Source: Effrenium voratum
Taxonomy: Eukaryota; Sar; Dinophyceae; Suessiales; Symbiodiniaceae
Length of the DNA stretch: 64,000 nucleotides
Reading direction: 5' to 3'
NCBI GenBank assembly: GCA_963377175.1
Contig: CAUJNA010000586.1
Location: 128,493-192,492, forward strand
The notes below the pieces were generated by a model. The model was not told where the DNA came from. It searched no databases and saw only the letters and a program-made list of their open reading frames with translations. This document shows positions 24,601 to 37,800 of this stretch, one piece after another (position 1 is the first letter of the stretch; each line of letters starts with the position of its first letter). Made by a program: the position numbers and the translations under genes.

Positions 24601-27600
24601 GCAGATAGATGTATGCCCATAAGTTTTTTCTCCCTCTCCTTTTCTCCCTCTCCTCGAAAGCAGTCACTCTGGTTTTTTGTGTTTTGCCACCAACACTTGA
24701 TGGACTCCCCAAAGGGTTGGTGGTCGAAGGGTGTTCTCCCGTTCTGGAGCCCTCAGGAACCCACCCGAAACAACCCGAAGCAGGCTCTCAACACCCCACC
24801 CGCCCGTAGCGTAGCCAAAAACCCTTAGGGATTCCACGACTTGCACCGCAGATCGCTACCAGAGGCAAATGAGCGCTCCAAGAGCCTGTTGCTTGTGGTG
24901 TTGCTTGTGAAAGAAGGAGGTTCCCATTTTTTGGGTTTAAGGGAACCAACATGTTTGGAATTCCCCTGTTTCAAGGCACACCCATGTCTCATTTTCCTGA
25001 CGGAGCTGCTTATTCAAGCGGGCTGCTACGAAGTTTGTCCCAAATCCTGAATGGTCGTTACTCGAGACTGTTGATATGTACACGAACATTCAGGGGTTGA
25101 TTCCCCATTCTTTTCAACCATCGTTCTTTTCAATCACCAGCCGTTTTCCCTGGGTTTCCGGAGGTTGTCTAGAAAGAAGGATCCCTGGAAAGAATGGGGA
25201 AGGTGTCCCTAGAAGCATAGTGGACCCTCCTTGGGTTGTTTAGATTCAATGGAAAAGGACACAACCTATTGTGGGGCCCTATTTTGCGAAACATCCACAT
25301 CTTTTTATGGGCCGTCAGGCAGTTTTTTTTGAGTGAGTCCCATGTTGCAGCGTGCAGTGAGAGGCTCCATGCCAAATGATCCGTGCGTGGCTGGGGAAAA
25401 GGAAAAAGTGCAGCGGCCTTGTATTCAGAAGCAAGCTGCTCCTAAGTGGAACTCAAGATGTTTGTGTTTGATTTGTATTTCCATCTACCTCTAGAGAAAG
25501 GAAATCCACGTAGACCAGGGCAAAATCGAAGGGTTACCTACTACAGTGGCTTGCCTGGGATGTTCACGGGCAGTGACTCATGTTTGCTTTGTTCTTGTTG
25601 CGACGGTTGCAGATCATCTACCTGCTGGCTGACGCTTTGCCTGGCTTCTCCAACTTTTACATCAACTACATCATGCTGAGCTGCTTTTTGCAGGCGTGCT
25701 TCGCTTCGCCTCGTACCGCTTCGGATGGAGCCGAGAAAAGTCGTGGTTCAGAGCTTCCGAACTCTGCTGTTTCAGGGACAGACGAAACATGGCAAGGGGA
25801 ACTTGGAAACTTTTTTATAAGGAACCTCAGGAGTGATTGGCGGATATGCATCTCTAGTTGGACACGTTGTGTGTGTGGGGAACCTCAGGAGCGGTTGGAT
25901 GTGCATCCCCAGTGAGTTCGGATGTCCACCTCTATGATGTCCTTTTGGACCCATCCAAATTTTGACGCCCAGTGCCAGGGCTGCTTGGCCGGTTTGCTCA
26001 CATGCCTCTTGTTGGGGGGAATCTGCAGCAACGTTTGGGCGAATTAAAGAGGAGGTCCAGCGGGTCCAGGAGATAGCCATGCACTCGTTTGTTTGAGGGT
26101 ACAATGGGTTGGCTGTTAAAGGGAAACCCAACGAGAAAACATTTGGGCCGGGTCCACTATTTTAAGATACGCTCATTTTAGCAAGTGGACATGCAAACCA
26201 TCTTGATTCGATATTGTGGATAGACGAAGTCCTGGACCACTTGACCATGGAAAATCATTGTTGGTTGGTATTTAGGGGAATCAAATCATTCCAGAGTTTC
26301 TTAGTTGGATGGCAGCCTCATTCTGTGAACGGGATGCTGTGTGGAAACCAACAGGTAGGGAGCTAGGCCAAGACGCACAAGAGAAGCAGACATGTGAGCG
26401 AATCCCATAATGTGAGCACATGGGCGATCACTCGGCTCTTTGGTAGCTGGAAGCGAACTATTACCTGCCAAAGGCTCCCCCGAACAGTTGGCCTTTCTTC
26501 TGGTTTGGTTTGCGGCGGGGAGTCACAATTGTCCCATGTCTTTTTGGGGAAACGGCATTCTTCACCATGGCTCATTTGAGGAAATGGATGCTGAACAACT
26601 TGAAGCAAAGTATCACTTTACCACCATGAAGGCCTTCGTGGATGCAGCGGAACCCCCTTTAAAGCGAAGAAGTCATGACAGGAAAAAAACAAAAAAACAA
26701 AAACAACTCCCACTTTGGAATCACAGAAAAGAAAGCCAATTTTCTAGTCACTTCTGGCAAAGCTTTGTCACAGTCCATTTCAGTCAGGTCTTTGATCTGC
26801 TGCGCACGGCTCCTTTGGCAGCTTGGCTGCGCGCTGCGCATTACAAATGTTTGATTTGAGGCCCAAGGGCGCCGCACAGCTCCTTTGTGATTTGATGCCC
26901 AACGGCGCTCTTCCGAACATGGGGTTGTCTAACATGGAGCGGCTATCCTTCTGATTTCCCCCAAAAAACAACAGCAAGCCACAAATAGACAAAGGCTACC
27001 CTCTAAAAAGCCACGCACAAGTTCAGATTTTGAGTTTCACTAAATATGAAACCGAATCTATCCTCCCTCTCTCCCACAAACATAGAAGTGCACACCGTTC
27101 CAAAGGGTAGTATTCCAAGAAGGGATAGACATATTGTGTCTTTGTTTGATGTGGTTTCAAAGGGAAGCCAAAGGGAAACCCACCAATTGAGGGGGTTCCC
27201 TTAGAAGGACGCACTCAAATAGGGGGACCCACCATGAAGGGCGAGGGTTTTTGCTGCGATTCACAGCCTCACGGCATCCTTTCGCTGAACTTGTTTGGTC
27301 GAAGTTCACAAACTTTGCCAGCATAGGTGTCCTGTTTGGTTGTTTTGGTAGAAAACTAGATTGCCCTGGTTCACCTATGATTGCCAGACTCAACCCACTC
27401 TTGTTTCACGTGTTGCTCTTGGTATTTCTCTTCTTCCATTTCAGCTAGCAGCAAGTTAATCCAAACCACAAGTTTTGAAAGCTACCTATAATAATACCTG
27501 GGCCCTCGAACTTCTCTTAAGAAAAGGGAATAAATATGCCCCGCACCTTTACGCAACACATGGTGGTCGTTGGGAAACATTTTACATTGTTGCTTATTGT

Positions 27601-30600
27601 GGTTGAGTGTTCGAAATCCCCACTTAGCTGCTTTTTTTTTTTTTGCTCCCCTTCCAACGTCAACCAAGAATATCCCATTCTACAGAGTAGTTTGAGCGTT
27701 GATGGTACCTGAACATCAATCACCAGTATGTCCAAACCACAAGTAAAGTGGTAACCAGTCTAAAAGTGACAACCCATGTGGCCGGTGAAGGTAGGTACAT
27801 CCAAAATCACCTGCTTTTCAGGGATATCCTCTAAATCAGTGCGTAAAGGCTGGTTTTTGTTAACAGCCCAAATGCTTTATGGCTATTTGGTCGGATCTCT
27901 GAACTTGAACTTTTTGCGGAACAGGTCGGATTTTGCATTGGACCCACACAACGTGATTACAGCTTTGTGCACAGGGGTCCTTACAGCAACCAAGAATCTT
28001 GGCGGTTCCCAGCCGTCCCCTTAGCTTTTTCGGCTTTTAGGGTTTCGTGGTAGCTTCCATTTATCCCACTCAAAGTTAGTCACTTTTCGTGGGGGATCTG
28101 AAAATGGACAGCGACCAGGAATGTATCTCCGAAAAAGCAACCGTCCGCCAAGGGTCATGACGCCTCCAAGAGAACCCAGAGCGACCAATTCCTCGTTCCT
28201 CAAAAACAACCCAAAGAAGTGAGGCCCCAAAATCCATCGGGTCTCGAATCGGACCCTTAGGGCATGCCGTCTATAGCTCTACTAAACAGTTGCCCGTCTG
28301 CGAGCAGCTGAACAAAGTCACTGAATCGGACCCTTCGGGCAGGTGCAAAAAGGCAGGGCACTAAAGAAGACCACAGCAGAAGGAATCTCACCTGAAATCG
28401 GCCCAGATTGGTTTGGATTGGCTTCAGGATTGGCTTATCCATCAGAACCCCGACCAATTCCTCATCGCTCAAAAACAACCCAAAGAAGTGAGGCCAAAAA
28501 AAAAAAAAACATCGGGGCTCGACTCGGAAATTCTTGGGGCAGGTGCAAAAAGGCTCCGCTTCTCGCGGCGTCTGAGGCCAAGTACATCTTCCACCGCCTG
28601 CGTGGCGCGGACCCGGAGGAAGCCCGCGCACAGAGCGAGCCGGAAGACCAGGACGCCTGGACGGGGGAACTCACGAAAGAGCTGGAGTTCTTGGCATTCT
28701 GGAGTTGTTTTTTTTCTTTTTTGTTTTCTCGGTTTGCAGGTTTTGAAGGGAGCCGCAATCCATTGCCCCAGCCGCTTAGCTGTTCTCCAACTGTGCCCTG
28801 TGGGTTTTCCTTGGTTGTCCTTGTCTCAACCAGCAAGGATTTGGCTTGGGGGTCTAAGTTTGGCCCTAAGCCTGGCCAAGATTCACATGGATTTGGGTAG
28901 ACTTCTTTGATTGGCGGGTTGGTGGGCTGACTGATTGATTGATGCATCGATTTGATTGGTTGGGTGATTGGTTGATCGATTGCGCTACGACTCCATGCAC
29001 TCAAGAAGATGTGCTTCTTTGAGGCTTCGCTGCCTCTTGTTGACTCATCCAGTGCTTGTCCCCCAAAAGGGCCTCTCCATTCCCGGGTTTAAGTGTACCT
29101 TGCGGTCAAAAAGGAAAGCCTGGACTGGAATACCCCAGGCAACCCTTTGTAAATGTCCCCCAAGCTTCCTTTGTAGCTGAACCTAAGGACCAAATCAACC
29201 ACCCACCCACCCACCCACCCACCCACCCAGCCACCAACCACCCACCCACCCACCAACCAACCAACCACCCACCAACCAACCAACCAACAAACCTTTTGGT
29301 ACCCCAACCCCCTTGTTGAACAAAAAGTTCTCGGACGTCTCAGGACAGCGATGGCATGGGCGCTCGCATGGCCAAGGTGGCCATCCACCTGGTGGTCTGC
29401 GTGGTCTTTGCCAGCTGCTGCCCTGCCACGCGCAGAGAAAATCACCCAAGGTGAGAAAAAAACACCTCCCCCCCAGGACACCCCGTTTTGGTTGATTTTA
29501 AGAGGAAACTGAAAGGAACACCACCATTTGTAGGGGTCGTCTAAGAAAGAGACACCCATATATGTCTGTTTCTTCTAATCTTCAGGCCCATCCAGAAACG
29601 GCTTTCCCATTTTCCGAAGGACCCTCTTCTTCTTTTTTTTTGTGCGGGGAAACCCGAAACGAGGTAGTTTCCCTTTAGTTTCCCTTGGAAACGCTCCCAA
29701 GGTTACCATCAACAAGCAGACGCGCCGGTATGAGTATATTTCTTTATGGTGGATTTCTTCGCTTTTCACACTGGAGGGGAAAGCAAATACGGACAGCGTT
29801 GCGATTTGGGACCGATTCCAGGGCTTGAAGAGATCCATTCCCGTTCCTCTTGGGTTTTGATGTGGTGGTCAGCCACCTGGTACGGGACGTTTAACATTTA
29901 GTAATTTATGTTAACCTCGGATTAATAAACCCGTGGAAAAACAAATGTTGGGGGGTGCCCCCCTTTTAGTAGAGATTCATCACTTTTGAAGGGAACACCC
30001 CCTTAATAGTGGGACGGGTTTATTAATCCTGGGTCAACATTAGTAACTTTATTATAGTCATAACATGCCCATGACTCAAAGAAGCGGAGGTTTTTGGACG
30101 GCTCATGAAATGTTGACACAAGGATTAATCAACCCCAGCTTATTCTACATGGGGATGGGGGTCCCTACAAAAAAGTTGTCTGAATCCCCAAACCCAGAAT
30201 CGGACACCCCCCAATAAACTATAGTTCTAGGTCCCCCAGTAGTGCCCTTTCTCACCCCTTTTTTGGTTCGGAGGGTTCCCCGACTAAAATAGACTACAGA
30301 AACAAAAATCGGGTACCCTTATTCTAGGCTCTCTACCGGAGGACTAGAGGCCCACTTGCTTCTGATTCTGGGAGAAGCTGCTTGGAAGAAATCACAAAGA
30401 GGGATGGGATCGCTTGTGAGATGTCCTGAGCCACGAAGCCTACTCTCACAATTTGTTGATCTTAAATGGGGCCGTATAACCTTCCATTTGGTTAAGGATA
30501 TTTGATTTTATTTTTTGTCCCCTGTTGGTTTTAAAGGGAATTTATCGGAGAGTTGGTGGATGAAAATCCGGGGTCCACCTTCAGGGGTATCCATGGCCCC

Positions 30601-33600
30601 GAGGTGATCTTGGTGGTGGCCTGGCTCTACTTCGCCGTGGGCTGCTTTACCTTCGGCGCCCCGACGGATTGGATTCCCCGTGGAACTCGTCGTGAAAACC
30701 CATGGAAAAAAGCCCTTCCGTTGGCTGGGTTGAAGTCAATTGGGTCAGGGAAACCCACTCATGGTTGTTGTTGGGAAACATTTTGAATCATTGTTGCTTA
30801 TTGTGTTGAGTGGTTGAAATCCCCACTAAACTGCTAAAAACATTTTTGTTGCTCCCCTTCCAACGTCAACCAAGCACTAGCAGGGATACCGGGGGAACCA
30901 GGGATACGTGAGGATTCCCTCCAAATTCACCTTGACTAACTTTGATATGGGAAGTGGCGCCAAGGGAGTCCCCACATATCCCCGCTCCCTCCGTATCCCC
31001 GCTTGTTCGCTTGTCCAATTAGAAGTCAATGAAATGAGACCATGGTCAAGTCATTTGTTGGTTGTGAAGCCAACGTCTTCCATTTGTTTACGCTTCACCA
31101 TTGAATTTGGAGCCTGCGGTTTGACACCTACCCACATGTCTTTGGTAGATTCCTTCCATTTACTGAAAGGAATATTTTTTTTAGGTAACCAAAGGGAAAA
31201 CCGTCCATTCGGGGTCTCCTCGGCACCAGCGTGTTGCTGAAAAGGAACACGTTTCTTGATTTTCCGCTCCCAGAGGCTGGGGCTTTCAATGGACCCGACC
31301 CCTCCAGACTGGATGGGGGTCTCAAATCCGGTTGTTTTCAAGGCCCTAAATCAATCGAATTGGAGCCTCTGGGCTGTTGGTTTTTAGAAGCTGTCACTAC
31401 TGGATCTTTCTTTTTTTTCCGGGGGCTCAAGTAAATGGAAGGAACGTGGAAGATATCCCTACCAATTTCTCTTGCTGGTGATCAGTAGAAAATCACCTTT
31501 CCGGATGTTGGGAATGAACCCAGGCTTTGGTCCCCTTAAAGAAAACCAGAGTTGGATGGTTTATAGGGGTCATTCCCTTATTCCTTGCTGAGCACCAGCA
31601 AGTTCTGTGGAACATGACAGGGACTTTTTCCTGGTGTTGGTCTTCCACCAGGACCCCGCGGAAAAAGAAGAAGAAGTTCCATGTTAATTAGTGGGAAAAG
31701 ACTCCTTGTGATGCCAAGGTGGTTGATTCCCATGACTATCTTATCACGTTCAATGAGATTCACAGAAAGTGACCCAAAGCCCAATTTTCCACAACCATGC
31801 CCAAAAATGGAATGGCACCTTGATTTGTTTGCTTTTCGACTGTGATGAGCGAATGAGGATTGAGCGTGTGGGAATGTGGCTGAATGCTTTCAACTTTCAG
31901 CATTTACATACGTCCACTTGCTTGAGAATAGGTGGTTGTTCCCCTGTTGGCTTTAAAGGGAATGCATCCTCACCGAAAATATGTTTGTTTCTCAGTTCAA
32001 CTTTCGGAAATGTGGGGCAGACTCCTTTTCACGCCAGCTTGTGATTGTAATCCATTTGGGCTGAGTGTGAGAAGTGGTGAGCCTGGTGGACCATTGGGCC
32101 TTGAACACCTCTTGGGTCAAGCTCCGAGTTCCTGAACTTTAAACTTTTTGGGTTTGGACCATTTTGAGGTTTGGGTTTGGTCTGGGTTGGTTTGTTTTGG
32201 GTTTGGTTTGGGTAAACAAGAAGCTGGGACGTATTCTGGCCAATCCACGAAATAAAAGTATCGAAACTACGCTCTTGAGCAAGCGTTTTCGGAAGTGAGC
32301 ACTTTTGGTGGAGTCCATATTCGGAGCTACCACTTGGCTTCAGATGCAGAAGGCATGGCACCAAGTGCCAAGGATCAGCAGTTCAGCGCTTTTGGCCCGG
32401 GATCTACTCCAGGCACTTTAAGAAGTTGAACTGTCTGTTTTTGGGTGCAGGTTCCAGCTGGGTGCCTTCCAATTCAACGCGAGTCAAGCGAACAAAAACA
32501 AAACGGGCGGTGCCCAGGCTATTTGGTCATCTTCGCAGAGACCAAAAAGCCGGACATGGGCGGCGCTTTCTGGGTGAAGGGTTTGCGCCACCTCTTCCTG
32601 GGCCGCTCGGATCCATGTTGGCCGAGTGGCGCGAGGCCTCTGCATATCTAAGAATCCAAGATGGTGTTTTCTACCCCCAAAGCACATGCCGCTGGGCAAA
32701 ACATGGTATATACACTTTGTATATAGTGGTTTTATATCGTTTTTGTTTAATATATCCAATTAAACTTATGGTACTGTGGTTTAGCGGCAAAGCTAGAGGA
32801 TTTGGATCCCCTCACGCTATCCGAAAAGTTCTTGAATGTCGGCCAGAACAAGACAATGTTACAGCGCCGGTCTTTTGTGTGACTGACCAAAACGCCCCAA
32901 AATGACCTTTGCGAACACATGGCAGGTCCATTCTACCTACACAAAGGTGATCGACCTTTTCTCAGGGGGACGTGCCCGCAAAAAACCAGACTATTTGCAA
33001 GCGTTTAAGAGAGCACACAAGTGTTGTTTACTGCATTTCCCAATGCAGTTCGGGGCATCAGCGGTTGCCTCAAGAAACAAACATGGGTGCTGGTTGAGGT
33101 TACCCTGTTCAGGTTGGTTCAAACGGAAACCGAAAGGAACATCTCCATTGTATGGAGTCCGCGGATTGACACATATATACCCGCATGTCTTTGGTAGATC
33201 CGTTCCATTTGCTCAAGAGTATGTTGTTAAAACTTCCCCTGTTGATCTTGAAGGGAATCTATTGGAAATCTGCTTTAGGTCCAGGGGGCGAACAAGCAAA
33301 TGGAAGATCTGGAAAAGGCTTTCAGACATAGGGCTCGTCCCTTTTGGTTGATTTGGTTGAAAGATAGGTTGGGCGATTCCTGGTTTGCCTGGTTCAATGA
33401 ACGACCAGGGATATCCATCATTTTTTCCCCCAAAAAGGACACCTATGCCTTTAGATCTCTTGAAGACGTGGTTGGGGGATGCGGGTGGAGCGACGGGCCG
33501 GGCGAGGGCAAAAGCCCCATGCATCAGGGCTTTTTGTAGTACCCGTGAGATCCCCTTACAGAAACTTTCCCGTGAAGTTAGCACTTCAGGGCAACCATTC

Positions 33601-34785
33601 CTGAACTAGTCGGAATGTGAGAGTAAGTCTTGGCAATACTAAAGTAGAATTGGCAACACTAAAGTAAGTACTGGGAATCTGAGAGTCAGATTGGCAATAC
33701 TAAAGTAGAATTGGCAAGCCAAGTGCTGGGAATCTGAGAGTCAGCCTTGGCAGTACTAAAGTAGAATTGGCAATACTAAAGCAAGTGCTGGGAATCTAAG
33801 AGTAAGTCTTGGCAGCACTAAAATGGAATTGGCAGTACTAAAGTAAGTACTGGGAATCTGAGAGTGAGTCTTGTCAATACTGAATTACAATTGGCAATGC
33901 TAAAGTAAGTACTAGCAAGTCTATGTCCCAGCCAGACCCCCAGAATTTGCACTACAGAGGACTGACTGGTTCCACTGCTGAGAAGGGGTAGGGGTTGGAC
34001 AAATCGATTCTTGGTTGGTGTAGGGAAGCCAACAGGAAACCAACCAGTCTGAGTTACAGGTGGACGTGGCACCTTTGTGAACCTTAATTATCCACAGTAA
34101 GGAAAATGAACAAGCCACATCCACCTAGGAAAATGAAGAAGCCACTTGGGGGAATTACCTCAATTACTGTGTGAGTTACATGTGGCTTGTCTAGGGGAAT
34201 TATCCAAAGTAAGAATCCCCTAAGCCACATTTGGTTGCCAAGGATTTTCAGCCAATGAGCTGAGCCATTCACGATCAGATGGTGTTCGAAGCTACCGGGA
34301 CCCAAACCGAAGCTAGCCCCGGTTTGAGATTTACAACCAGCTACCGTAATTCTAGGGGAGGATTCCTTTGTTGATTCTTTTCAACATGGTTTTTGTTCAA
34401 GAAACTGGCCGTATTCCCTGGGTTTCTGGAGTTTTCTAGAAAGAAGGATCCCTGGAAAGAATGGGAAAGGTACCCCTAGAACAATAATATAAGAGTATAT
34501 GTCCCATTTTCCCCTGAGGGTATCTTGGGTTTGGGGGGTAATTAGTGGGGGTTTCGATATCAAATGGGGAGCTCAGGAGCTCCAAGTAGCGAAGCCACGG
34601 AAAAAGCCGTGTGTTTTGGTTCCAAGGATCCGGGTTGGATGATGGTTCATCGCTTTGTTGTTCTTCGAAGGCCGCAAAGATCGAAGAAGAGAAACGGACA
34701 ACAAGTGAATAGCTCTTCAGCAAAACCACCAAGTTAGAAGAAAAAGTATCATCCAGATATATATATATATATGTATATGTGTTCC

Positions 34786-34825
<40 letters not shown>

Positions 34826-37800
34826 CCTCCTTGCTTTTTTTGCCCGAGAGCCCAGGCCTCGGCATCTATGTGCTGCTCATGGTGGGCTTGTTATCCCGCG
34901 CCTCACTCTCCCGTGAGCCTGCGGTTTTGGCGGCGGGCGCATTGGTGCCCTTGGGCTTGGGCTACCTGCGCTTCAGTGCGGGTCTCAGATGCTTTGCGGG
35001 TCCCAAATCCCGAAGTCTTACAGGAGAATCTATAGGACATGGCCCCAAAACACGGTAAATAGGCTCTTGTCCTGTACTTCCATTTGCTGAAATGAATATG
35101 TTTAACGTTTACGTTTTCCTCTTGTTTTTCAAAGGAGTCACTACTGGACATATTGTTTTTTCTTGTTTATCTCTTGGTTTTAAAGGGAATCGATTTCACT
35201 ACTGGAAACATTTGTTACTTTTTCAAGGAGGCTTAAGCAAATGGAAGGATGAGTTACCAGCAAAGCCCGAAGCTTCCGTTTGCTGAAATGAATATGTTTA
35301 ACGTTTCCCTCTTGGTGTTAAAGGGAGTCACTACTGGACATATTGTTCTTTTTTGTTCAAGGAGCTGAAGCAAATGGAAGTAAGTGAAGGTTAAGGGACA
35401 ATCCCATCCAAAGAATGGGGTGACCTAGCCGTCTTTGTAGTTCTTTACATGGTTTTGGGGAGACTACTCAGGTGGTTTGGAGGTGTTCCGGTTGGTGGTT
35501 TTCCATTTGCCCTCAAGAAGGGATTCAGATCCCACCAATCCAAACCCAAAGACATCAACCTGATATATGGGTGGCTCGTCATCTTAGAGTTGGCACCCCT
35601 CTGCTTGACATGGAAACCAAAAAAAAGCCATTTGGTGCAAGGCTCTTAACTGGGCAGCTGATATACAGCATATACATATACATGTGTATCTATATATATA
35701 CATATATTATATATATATATATATGTGATGCGGGTGTCTTGTTTGAGGGTACCTGTTTTTTTGTTTTTTTCTTCGGAGTGTGTGACGGGGAAAGGGAAGA
35801 GAAGCCCGTGTTGCTTTCTTGCAAAAGATGCGAGAAACACCGACTCATGTCCCCTTATGTTACGGCCGGGTACCGATCGAAAAGCCACCCTTAGGGGTTG
35901 ACTAGTAAAAGCCATAGCCAAGATTCATACGAGCCAGGAATTCCTCGATTCTGCGCAGTGTAATTCGGGGTCCTACTCGCCCAAATATAGCTCACGCAAT
36001 TTAGTAGTTTGGGGCCGTTTTTCACGCGACTTCGTTTTGGTGATGCTTGAGGCGGGGGAAAGAAACGTGAATCAACTGAAGCCTCAACAACTTAGCGGCG
36101 AAGAACGCGGCCCTTCTGGAATCGTTCGGAGGGACACCCGTGAACGAACACCTACCCATGTTGAGGGTTCCCCAAGGTGCAGAAAGTTGCAGACCATATG
36201 TGGTTTAAAGATTATTAGATACCAGAACAGCTACGATTCGCATAAGAAGAGCCCAGCTAACTTCGATTTGTTCACAGTCCGCGTTTATGTGCAGTTCGGC
36301 TTCGGAAAGTAGGTGATCAACGACAAATCGTTGTTTTTGTCGTTGTTTCCTTTTTTTCCCGTTGGTGGCACCTGTTTCTTTCACAAGTCTGCGGGTGGGG
36401 CTCAATTGATATCTCCCAACAGCATGAGGCACATGTGCATACACTCGGAACTGGCCCCATGCATCGCATCCCTCTTCGAAACCACCCCACGCATCCCCTG
36501 GAACCACCCCATGCATTCCCAGCTGACAATTCGCCCGCGAACAAAGCATGCGTTGACGTCACGATTCGAGGGCAGGCGCTGCGTTCGGACTCAGCGCCGA
36601 ACTGGGATTGCCATCTCGCAGTCGCCGGAGTCAGACGCGGCTCAGGAGCGCCCAAAAAGTGAAAGCGCACGCGTCGGCTTCTAGGAGGATCGGCTTGCGA
36701 TGAGCCGATGAGCCGGAACACTGAGCGACACTTTTGAGATGTCTTCCACAAGTTGCCCGTAGCCACTCACCGATGCTTCAAGTGGAAGGCTGTGCTCCCG
36801 ATGAGTGCGACTCCAAGAACCCTCCGCGAAAGTGAGAAGCGCATCGCCGGGTCCGGAAGCCTGCTTGGACCCTTAGAGCCGCCCTCTTTACCACCCCGGA
36901 GCTGATCTGCATGGGCAAAGATATCATGGTTGGGGGAATATCCGTTGAGTTGTTTGAACATGCGGAACATGTTTCCCTAAGTCTCCCTCATACCAGGGCT
37001 CACCTGGGAGACGGGCTCATGAGGGTCTCTTACTTGGGGATCCAGTTCAGTTCCTGCGATCATTCATGGGGGTCTGTCTTTTGTTTGAGGGCTTTTTCAA
37101 GGGCAACCAAAAGGACACCAATAATTGATATGGGTCCCCTACAAGGGACACACATATTGTGTTTTCTCTGTCCATCATGCACCTTGACCTGACTCACCTG
37201 TCCAACAACGCTCTGGGTTTGTTTTCATTTTGTTTTCTCCAGGGATTCCAAAAGAACACCTCGATGTTTGTTCCATTTTCAGCAAGCTTCGCCTGAGGTC
37301 TGCTGAGCTGGGAGGCACTTCCCTTCGAGGTGAGTGCGTCGTCATCCATGGTTTCGTCTTGGGTTCGTGGCGGCTTTCTTGTTACCCCAAGTTGGAAAGC
37401 AACAGGAAGGCATCAAAATAGGGGGCGCCCCTAGTTGGGTGTGTCGTTTTTTAGGAATCCGACCCCCAAAATGATGGTGTTCCTTCTGAGTTTCCAGGAA
37501 AAAACACCCAACAAAGGGTACCCTTAAAGCAAGTCAGACCTATTTACCCATTTGAAGGTTTTGACATTTTGGGAAAGGGACACCGGGACACATTTGGAGG
37601 TGTTCCCATTTCAAGACAAGCGACAGGGGGCAGCACGCTTGGAGCGATTTCTGGGCAAGCAACGGAAACGTCCTCAAGTCAAGACAGCTTTCCGTTTGTT
37701 TCGCTTGTTAACACCCTAACTCACTTCCGATCGAGTGGATTGGCCCACACCCAAATTTGTTTTCCCAAACGGAACGGGAGTGAGCCTAAAGCAACCGTGG

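Larger units (their letters stand above)
22236..25612 (+). other. Introns F-F' and F'-G
   Basis: Apart from the 33-nt microexon this stretch shows only interspersed repeat copies (including one near 23,080-23,170 and a reversed GAGTTCCTGGACTT-family copy near 24,200-24,265) and open frames without coding character. Confidence 0.5.
25694..28552 (+). other. Intron G-H (2.9 kb)
   Basis: This holds a short, internally deleted inverted-repeat element with clear 8-bp flanking duplications (27,322-27,379), one copy of the hairpin family (27,558-27,666) and a TTTCCATTTAACCC family copy (28,023-28,103). Frames such as one at 26,583-26,700 look weakly protein-like but lack GC3 bias. Confidence 0.55.
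29425..30603 (+). other. Intron I-J (1.2 kb)
   Basis: This carries a 133-bp foldback element with 9-bp flanking repeats (29,908-30,040), a related degenerate copy near 30,120, and a copy of the CCCCCAGTAGTGCCC family (30,231-30,352). Confidence 0.6.
32602..34855 (+). other. Intron K-L (2.3 kb)
   Basis: This holds one inverted-repeat element (33,327-33,447), a five-copy 62-bp minisatellite (33,607-33,916), a foldback AT-rich stretch (34,085-34,225) and TA repeats just before the acceptor. Confidence 0.6.
34976..37297 (+). other. Intron L-M (2.3 kb)
   Basis: This contains two copies of the ATGTTTAACGTTT/TTTTAAAGGGAATC family (35,082-35,375), a TA microsatellite (35,672-35,725) and a stretch near 35,900-36,700 that is less repetitive but shows no motif I recognise. 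Confidence 0.45.

Noticed and set aside
26583..26760. ORF with EEMDAEQLEAKYHF-type sequence
   Set aside because: It lies within a channel intron, lacks GC3 bias and splice sites, and resembles no family.
37283..37329. 47-nt exon using the strong TTTTCAG acceptor at 37,282
   Set aside because: The frame that yields SWEALPFE has a TGA upstream of 37,298, so the later GAG|GT acceptor is needed.
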